Source: JAOUEA01 sp040511595 (GTDB lineage: Bacteria; Actinomycetota; UBA4738; HRBIN12). Taken from it: 10,331 nucleotides of DNA. Within the stretch, counting starts at the first letter, position 1. Every line of letters starts with the position of its first letter. The position numbers were made by a program, and so were the translations under genes. The DNA lies in NCBI GenBank assembly GCA_040511595.1, contig JBEVGU010000055.1, forward strand, positions 1-10,331, given 5' to 3'. Below, piece by piece: positions 6,015 through 10,331 of this stretch. Under the pieces are notes generated by a model that was given only the letters and a program-made list of their open reading frames with translations, made no database searches and was not told the origin of the DNA.

Positions 6015-7675
6015 GAGTCTCCCCCCATCGGCATTCGCACGCCGCGTTCGACCGCGATCTCGATCGCCCGCTCGTACCCGGCGTCGGCATGGCGGACGAC
6101 GCCGGTGCCGGGATCGGTCGTGAGGACCCGCTCGAGCCGCTCCGCCGCATTCGCCGACCCATCGGCCACGACGACCATGCCCGCGTGGATCGACGAGCCG
6201 ATCCCCACACCGCCGCCGTGATGCACGCTCACCCAGTGGGCGCCGGCGGCGGTGTTCACGAGCGCGTTCAGGATCGGCCAGTCCGCGATCGCGTCGGAGC
6301 CGTCGAGCATGCCCTCGGTCTCACGGTTGGGGCTCGCCACGCTGCCGGCGTCGAGGTGGTCGCGCCCGATCACGATCGGCGCGCTCACGGCGCCGGAGGC
6401 CACGAGCTCGTTGAACCGCTCGCCCGCTCGATCGCGCTCGCCGTAGCCGAGCCAGCAGATGCGCGCCGGCAGCCCCTGGTAGGCGACCCGCTCGGACGCG
6501 AGCCGGAGCCACCGCTGCAGGCGCTCGTCTTCCGGGAACATGGCGCCCACAGCCTCGTCGGTGGCCGCGATGTCGGCGGGGTCGCCCGAGAGCGCCGCCC
6601 ACCGGAACGGCCCCTTGCCCTCGCAGAACATCGGGCGAACGAACGCGGGCACGAACCCCGGGTAGCTGAAGGCGACATCGTGGTCGAGCCCGCCGGCTTC
6701 CGCACCGGCTCGCAGGTTGTTGCCGTAGTCGAACGCCACGGCCCCCCGTCCGGCGAAGCCCACGATGGCCTCGACGTGGGCAGCCATCGACGCCTCGGCA
6801 CGCCGCACGTACTCGGCAGGATCCCGGGCCCGCAGCTCCGCCGCCTCGGCGAGCGTGAGCCCTGCCGGCACGTAACCGCCGAGTGGGTCGTGGGCGCTGG
6901 TCTGGTCGGTGACGACCTCGGGCTGCCAGCCACGAGCGAGCAGCTCGGGCAGCACGTCGGCGCAGTTGCCCACGAGTCCGATCGAGACCGCATCGCGCGA
7001 GGTCCTCGCCTCGTCTGCCCACCGCACGGCGGTATCGAGGTCGTCGGTCGCTCGGTCGAGATAGCCGGTCTCGATGCGCCGCTCGATGCGCGATGGGTCG
7101 ACCTCGACGCAGAGCGCGACGCCGTCGTTCATCGTCACGGCGAGCGGCTGGGCGCCGCCCATGCCGCCGAGGCCACCGGTGAGCGTGACCGTCCCGGCGA
7201 GCGACCCGCCGGATCGCTGACGCGCGCACTCCGCGAGCGTCTCGTAGGTGCCTTGCAGGATGCCCTGGGTTCCGATGTAGATCCACGACCCCGCGGTCAT
7301 CTGTCCGTACATCGTGAGCCCCTGCGCCTCCAACGCGCGGAACGTCTCCCAATCGGCCCATCGCGGCACCAGCATCGAGTTCGAGATCAGCACCCGTGGC
7401 GCCATGTCGTGCGTGCGGAAGACCGCGACCGGTTTGCCCGATTGCACGAGCAGCGTCTCGTCGTCCTCCAGCGTCCGGAGGGTTCGCACGATCGCGTCGT
7501 AGGCGTCCCAGCTGCGCGCCGCCCGTCCGGTGCCGCCGTAGACGACGAGGTCGTGCGGTCGCTCGGCGACGTCGGGGTCGAGATTGTTCATCAGCATGCG
7601 CATCGCGGCTTCCTGCGGCCACGAACGGCACGTGAGGTCGCTGCCACGAGGCGCGCGAACCTCCCGGGTGCTCAT
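6011..7675 (-). CDS. hutU: Urocanate hydratase
   Basis: HutU adds water to urocanate, giving 4-imidazolone-5-propionate, with NAD+ as electrophilic cofactor. The 554 residues match the family. Visible motifs are VYGGTGRAARSWDAY (45-59), GTQGILQGTYET (135-146), and the NAD-binding LTGGLGGMGGAQPLA (165-179). The catalytic cysteine is C351 in RPMFCEGKGPFRWAALSGDP. CWLGYGERDRAGERFN (407-422) and the C-terminal GRDHLDAGSVASPNRETEGM plus HHGGGVGIGSS complete the enzyme. The frame is open for 26 more codons upstream, but the ATG at 7675 has a strong ribosome binding site (GGAGGTGA, 7688-7681) and gives the normal N-terminus. It is the first gene of the hutU-S51-hutH operon. Confidence 0.98.
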   Translation of the reverse strand: MSTREVRAPRGSDLTCRSWPQEAAMRMLMNNLDPDVAERPHDLVVYGGTGRAARSWDAYDAIVRTLRTLEDDETLLVQSGKPVAVFRTHDMAPRVLISNSMLVPRWADWETFRALEAQGLTMYGQMTAGSWIYIGTQGILQGTYETLAECARQRSGGSLAGTVTLTGGLGGMGGAQPLAVTMNDGVALCVEVDPSRIERRIETGYLDRATDDLDTAVRWADEARTSRDAVSIGLVGNCADVLPELLARGWQPEVVTDQTSAHDPLGGYVPAGLTLAEAAELRARDPAEYVRRAEASMAAHVEAIVGFAGRGAVAFDYGNNLRAGAEAGGLDHDVAFSYPGFVPAFVRPMFCEGKGPFRWAALSGDPADIAATDEAVGAMFPEDERLQRWLRLASERVAYQGLPARICWLGYGERDRAGERFNELVASGAVSAPIVIGRDHLDAGSVASPNRETEGMLDGSDAIADWPILNALVNTAAGAHWVSVHHGGGVGIGSSIHAGMVVVADGSANAAERLERVLTTDPGTGVVRHADAGYERAIEIAVERGVRMPMGGDS

Positions 7676-7700
7676 CGGCGTCACCTCCGGTTCCGGCGCG

Positions 7701-7706
7701 ATGCTA
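7701..7706 (-). promoter_or_regulatory. -10 hexamer for the hutU operon
   Basis: TAGCAT on the minus strand (7706 down to 7701) would give a transcript starting near 7694, with a leader of about 20 bases that holds the GGAGGTGA ribosome binding site. No -35 hexamer is recognisable. The expected -35 region lies inside the inverted repeat at 7711-7744, which suggests an activator or repressor site. Confidence 0.45.
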
Positions 7707-7710
7707 CTGC

Positions 7711-7744
7711 GGCCGCGATCCCGGCGCCTCGGGCGATCGCGGCC
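7711..7744. promoter_or_regulatory. Long inverted repeat between hutU and the REC-EAL gene
   Basis: GGCCGCGATC (7711-7720) and GATCGCGGCC (7735-7744) are perfect 10-base inverted arms. Inner CCG (7721-7723) and CGG (7730-7732) extend the pairing around a six-base centre, with a two-base bulge on one side. It lies just upstream of the hutU -10 hexamer and outside both predicted transcripts, so it looks more like a DNA operator than an RNA hairpin. The binding protein is unknown; no regulator gene of a recognised hut type is in the window. Confidence 0.5.
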
Positions 7745-7792
7745 CGTCAGCATGCCCCCGCGAGGATGCTTGAGCCGGACACCCCCGCCCGG

Positions 7793-7798
7793 TAGCGT
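7793..7798 (+). promoter_or_regulatory. -10 hexamer of a leaderless promoter (REC-EAL)
   Basis: TAGCGT is followed by seven bases (six C and one G) and then the ATG at 7806. No Shine-Dalgarno could form from the C run. The spacing equals that before the SRPBCC and methyltransferase genes. Confidence 0.55.
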
Positions 7799-7805
7799 CC
7801 CCCCG

Positions 7806-9011
7806 ATGGCCGTCGGAACTTCCCCCTACGCAACCGATGATGCGAGCGGCGGCGCCGGCGAACCGATCCGGGTGCTGATCGCCGACGACGAGCCGGCGTT
7901 GCGGGGCGCGCTCGCCGACCTGCTCGCGCACGAGGACGACGTGCTGCTGATCGGCGCGGCAGGCGACGCCGACGAGGCGATCGCCATCGCCGGCGAGGCT
8001 CACCCCGACGTCGCGCTGGTCGACGTGTCGATGCCGGCGGGCGGTGGCGCGCGGGCCGCTCGCGAGATCGCGCGCTGCTCGCCTCGCACGAGGGTGATCG
8101 CGCTCTCCGCATTCGAGGACCGCCCCACGGTGTTGGAGATGCTGCGCGCCGGCGCTGTGGGCTACCTCGTGAAGGGCACCGCGGGCGAGGAGATCGTCGG
8201 ATCGATCCAGAAGGTCATGGCCGGCGGGGCGAGCCTGTCCACCGAGATCATCGCCGGCATCGTGCACGAGCTCACCAAGCAGCTGCGCCGGGAAGAGACG
8301 GAACGGGAGCATCTCGATGCTCGCCGGGACACGATCGAACGGTTCGTCGCGGGGGAAGGCGTCTCGATGGCGTTCCAACCGATCGTCGATCTCGCGACCA
8401 ACGTGACCGTCGGACTCGAAGCCCTCGCGCGTTTCGCCACCCCCCCACCGCGGCCGCCCGACCAGTGGTTCGCCGAGGCGGTCTCACTCGCCCTCGGCGT
8501 GCAGCTCGAGCTCACGACCGTGACGCAGGCCTTGCGAGCGCTCCCGTCGATCCCGCCCGACGTCTACCTGGCCGTGAACTGCTCGCACCGCGCGGCGGTC
8601 TCGAGCGAGCTCGCTGAGCTGCTCATGCCGCACGCCCGCCGGGTCGTGCTGGAGATCACCGAACACGAAGCGGTCGAGGACTACGATCACCTCGTCGGCG
8701 CGCTCGCATCGTTGCGCGCTCTGGGCGCTCGGGTCGCGATCGACGACGCCGGCGCGGGGTTCGCGAGCCTGAGACACACGGTGAGGATCGCTCCCGACAT
8801 CGTGAAGCTGGACCTCAGCCTCACCCGCGACATCGACACCCACCGGGCCAAGCGAGCGCTCGCTGGCGCCCTGGTCTCGTTCGCGCTCGAGATGGGGTTC
8901 TCGCTGGTGGCCGAGGGCATCGAGACACGGGGAGAGCTCGACGCGCTCCGCGAGCTGGGCGTCACCTACGGGCAGGGGTTCTTCCTGGCCGAGCCGGGTC
9001 CGCTCCCCTGA
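7806..9011 (+). CDS. REC-EAL response regulator, predicted cyclic-di-GMP phosphodiesterase
   Basis: This 401-residue protein joins a receiver domain (about 20-140) to an EAL domain (about 186-398) through a charged, probably coiled-coil helix (155-180). Receiver residues are D27 and D28, phosphoacceptor D73 in LVDVSMP, S101, and K123 in LVKG. The LVKGTAGEEIVGSIQKVMAGG stretch is of the NarL/DegU type, although no DNA-binding helix-turn-helix follows. EAL residues for metal and substrate binding are present: E205 in LEALARF, N258 in VNCS, E283 and E286 in LEITEHE, D313 and D314 in IDDAGAGFASL, K334 in VKLD, E370 in AEGIET and Q390 in GQGFF. It should hydrolyse c-di-GMP to pGpG under control of phosphorylation. 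No GGDEF domain or membrane segment is present. It is divergent from hutU and converges on the REC-GGDEF gene with nine bases between the stops. Its kinase is not in the window. Confidence 0.93.
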   Translation: MAVGTSPYATDDASGGAGEPIRVLIADDEPALRGALADLLAHEDDVLLIGAAGDADEAIAIAGEAHPDVALVDVSMPAGGGARAAREIARCSPRTRVIALSAFEDRPTVLEMLRAGAVGYLVKGTAGEEIVGSIQKVMAGGASLSTEIIAGIVHELTKQLRREETEREHLDARRDTIERFVAGEGVSMAFQPIVDLATNVTVGLEALARFATPPPRPPDQWFAEAVSLALGVQLELTTVTQALRALPSIPPDVYLAVNCSHRAAVSSELAELLMPHARRVVLEITEHEAVEDYDHLVGALASLRALGARVAIDDAGAGFASLRHTVRIAPDIVKLDLSLTRDIDTHRAKRALAGALVSFALEMGFSLVAEGIETRGELDALRELGVTYGQGFFLAEPGPLP

Positions 9012-9020
9012 CGGCGAAAG

Positions 9021-10007
9021 CTATCCGGCGCTGCGGCGATCCATCGCCCACGACGAGGACTCGGATTCCTTCGTGAACTGCTTCATCTCCGTCGCGACCG
9101 CCACCGCTTCGGCGTAGTGCTGGAAGGCACGCCGTTCGGTCGACGCCACCCCGATCGAGACCGTGATCATCCCGAAGCGCTGGAGCTCACCTCGCCGGTT
9201 CGTGACCTCGATGTAGCCTCGCTCCCGGTCGACGTCGTCATAGAACCTGGGAGCCGTCGAGTCGAATGCGGTCACGATCGCGTCGGCGACCCCCGCCGCC
9301 TGATCGGGTCTCACGACCACCACGAAATCGTCGCCCCCGACGTGCCCGACGAACGCCGTGCCGTCGGTGGCGGCTCGAGCCGCCTCCGCGATCAATCTCG
9401 CCGTCGTCTGGATCACCTCGTCGCCTCGCATGAACCCGTAGTGGTCGTTGTAGGCCTTGAAGTGATCGAGATCGGCATACAGGGCCGCGAACGGCTCGGC
9501 CCGGTCTACCCTCGCATCGATCTCCTCCTCGATGCGTACGTTGCCCGGCAGGCCCGTGAGGGGTGACTGGGTGCGCGTATCCCGCGATCGCCGGAGCACC
9601 CCCCGGATGCGGGCGAGTAGCTCCGGGGTGTCGAACGGTTTGACGATGTAGTCGTCCGCGCCGATCGCGAAGCCTTCGAGCTTGTCGGCGGAGAGTCCCC
9701 GGGCGGTCAGCATGATCACCGAGACGCCCGCCGTGCGGGGGTCCTGCCGGAGCCGCCGGGTGAGCTCGAACCCGTCCATGTTCGGCATCATCACGTCGGC
9801 GAGCACGAGATCGGGACAGCGCTCCTGCGCCGCCTCGAGCGCCACGGCGCCGTCGGCCGCCACGCGCACGTCGTACCCGGCCGCCCGCAGCTCGATCTCG
9901 AGCAGGCGCGCGATGAACGGGTCGTCATCGACGACCAACAGGCTCTCACCGCCGCCGTCGACGCCGGCGATGGTGTCCATCTCCTCGGTCCGCTGACTCT
10001 CGCTCAC
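9021..10007 (-). CDS. REC-GGDEF response regulator, predicted diguanylate cyclase
   Basis: The 328-residue protein has a PleD/CheY-like receiver (about 22-140) and a GGDEF domain (about 147-315). Receiver residues are D27 and D28, phosphoacceptor D71 in LADVMMP, T101 and K123 in VKPFD. The cyclase part starts with SPLTGLPG (148-155). It has the metal and nucleotide segment YADLDHFKAYND (177-188) and the active-site loop GGDDF at 224-228 instead of GGDEF/GGEEF. The RxxD inhibitory site expected five residues before the loop reads DGTA (215-218), so standard product inhibition is probably missing. An insertion-like stretch around 253-278 (PRFYDDVDRERGYIEV) separates the loop from TVSIGVAS. GTG at 10007 is the likely start; an ATG at 9980 has a GAGGAG directly against it, which is too close. 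It converges on REC-EAL. Confidence 0.92.
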   Translation of the reverse strand: MSESQRTEEMDTIAGVDGGGESLLVVDDDPFIARLLEIELRAAGYDVRVAADGAVALEAAQERCPDLVLADVMMPNMDGFELTRRLRQDPRTAGVSVIMLTARGLSADKLEGFAIGADDYIVKPFDTPELLARIRGVLRRSRDTRTQSPLTGLPGNVRIEEEIDARVDRAEPFAALYADLDHFKAYNDHYGFMRGDEVIQTTARLIAEAARAATDGTAFVGHVGGDDFVVVVRPDQAAGVADAIVTAFDSTAPRFYDDVDRERGYIEVTNRRGELQRFGMITVSIGVASTERRAFQHYAEAVAVATEMKQFTKESESSSWAMDRRSAG

Positions 10008-10023
10008 GACCTCGATCCGATCC

Positions 10024-10043
10024 TCACGCGCATCCGCGCGTGA
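10024..10043. repeat. Perfect inverted repeat in the leader of the REC-GGDEF gene
   Basis: TCACGCGC (10024-10031) and GCGCGTGA (10036-10043) form 8-base arms around ATCC. A smaller CCCT/AGGG repeat (10044-10055) follows. Both fall between the predicted -10 (10068-10063) and the GTG at 10007, so they would fold in the 5' leader RNA or act as an operator. No T tract follows, so a terminator is unlikely. Confidence 0.5.
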
Positions 10044-10062
10044 CCCTTCTCAGGGATTCGGC

Positions 10063-10091
10063 ACTTTATCCCCCGAGGTGAAGCATGTCCG
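10063..10091 (-). promoter_or_regulatory. Sigma-70-type promoter for the REC-GGDEF gene
   Basis: On the minus strand CGGACA (10091-10086) and TAAAGT (10068-10063) are spaced by 17 bases. They match four of six -35 positions and a TANNNT -10. The expected start is near 10057, giving a leader of about 50 bases. A TCCGTG-A-CACGGA dyad (10088-10100) overlaps the -35 hexamer and could be an operator. Confidence 0.5.
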
Positions 10092-10195
10092 TGACACGGA
10101 TCCGGGAGGGCCTTGAATGAGACCTTCGGCCCGGGACGCCATCGGCGCCGCATGGCACGATAGACCTCGTTCGCGCGGCGCAAGGGGGTCGACTG

Positions 10196-10331
10196 ATGCA
10201 GGTGCTAGAGACGTTCCTCGACGCGATGGGGAACACCCCCCTCGTGCGCCTCCGATCGGTGACCAAAGGGCTCCGGCCGACGATCCTCGCGAAGGCCGAG
10301 ATGTTGAACCCGGGCGGGTCGGTGAAGGACC
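10196..10331 (+). CDS. PLP-dependent cysteine synthase / cystathionine beta-synthase family, 5' part
   Basis: Only the first 45 residues are in the window and the frame runs off the right edge. They contain GNTPLVRL (12-19) and LNPGGSVKD (37-45), where K44 is the expected pyridoxal phosphate lysine. NPGGSVKD is more common in cystathionine beta-synthase-like enzymes of actinobacteria than in CysK, but the diagnostic regions lie beyond the edge. Either reaction, O-acetylserine sulfhydrylation or serine-homocysteine condensation, is possible. ATG at 10196 is preceded by AGGGGG at 10183-10188, a weak ribosome binding site. A possible -10 (TAGACC, 10161-10166) is upstream. It is divergent from the REC-GGDEF gene. 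Confidence 0.9.
   Translation, partial: MQVLETFLDAMGNTPLVRLRSVTKGLRPTILAKAEMLNPGGSVKD

Noticed and set aside
6089..7795. Long plus-strand open frame of 568 codons antisense to hutU
   Set aside because: No family motif is recognisable. The sequence is His/Arg/Gly-rich, as expected of an antisense shadow in high-GC DNA, and hutU is certain on the other strand.
9012..9020. Terminator between the convergent REC-EAL and REC-GGDEF genes
   Set aside because: The gap is nine bases and no stable hairpin with a T run was found there.
10113..10118. TTGAAT as a -35 element for the PLP-enzyme gene
   Set aside because: No -10 hexamer stands at 16-18 bases downstream; the nearest candidate (10161) is far too distant.

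Overview
This is a high-GC window from what looks like an actinobacterium. The evidence is the strong G/C bias at third codon positions, frequent GTG starts, and several genes with no Shine-Dalgarno but a TANNNT hexamer 6-8 bases before the start codon, as in leaderless actinobacterial transcripts. The exact lineage cannot be read from the sequence; an uncultured or deep-branching Actinomycetota is my best guess.

Layout. Bases 63-392 (+) encode a small cupin that lacks the usual metal ligands. Bases 603-1238 (-) encode thiamine pyrophosphokinase, preceded by a clear TPP riboswitch (about 1242-1341) and a -10 box. Bases 1385-1837 (-) encode an SRPBCC-fold protein, divergent from a class I SAM-dependent methyltransferase (1893-2504, +). 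Bases 2536-7675 form a histidine-utilisation locus: hutI on the plus strand converges on a minus-strand operon that reads hutU, a peptidase S51 (dipeptidase E-like) gene, then hutH. The last three overlap through GTGA and ATGA junctions, so they look translationally coupled.

The hutU promoter region (7676-7805) is shared with a divergent REC-EAL gene (7806-9011, +), a predicted c-di-GMP phosphodiesterase with a receiver domain. It converges, nine bases apart, on a REC-GGDEF gene (9021-10007, -), a predicted diguanylate cyclase with a GGDDF active site and no standard inhibitory site. Upstream of that, a divergent gene (from 10196, +) starts a PLP enzyme of the cysteine synthase / cystathionine beta-synthase family and runs off the window.

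How it works together. HutH (histidine to urocanate), HutU (to imidazolonepropionate) and HutI (to formiminoglutamate) give the first three steps of histidine catabolism. No formiminoglutamate-degrading enzyme is visible, and an S51 hydrolase sits inside the operon. The EAL and GGDEF proteins have opposing predicted activities and separate receiver domains, and no histidine kinase is in the window. ThiN makes TPP and is predicted to be repressed by TPP through the riboswitch. No mobile element, CRISPR array, tRNA or rRNA was seen. No gene-free stretch exceeds 300 bases; the longest are 393-602, 10008-10195 and 7676-7805.
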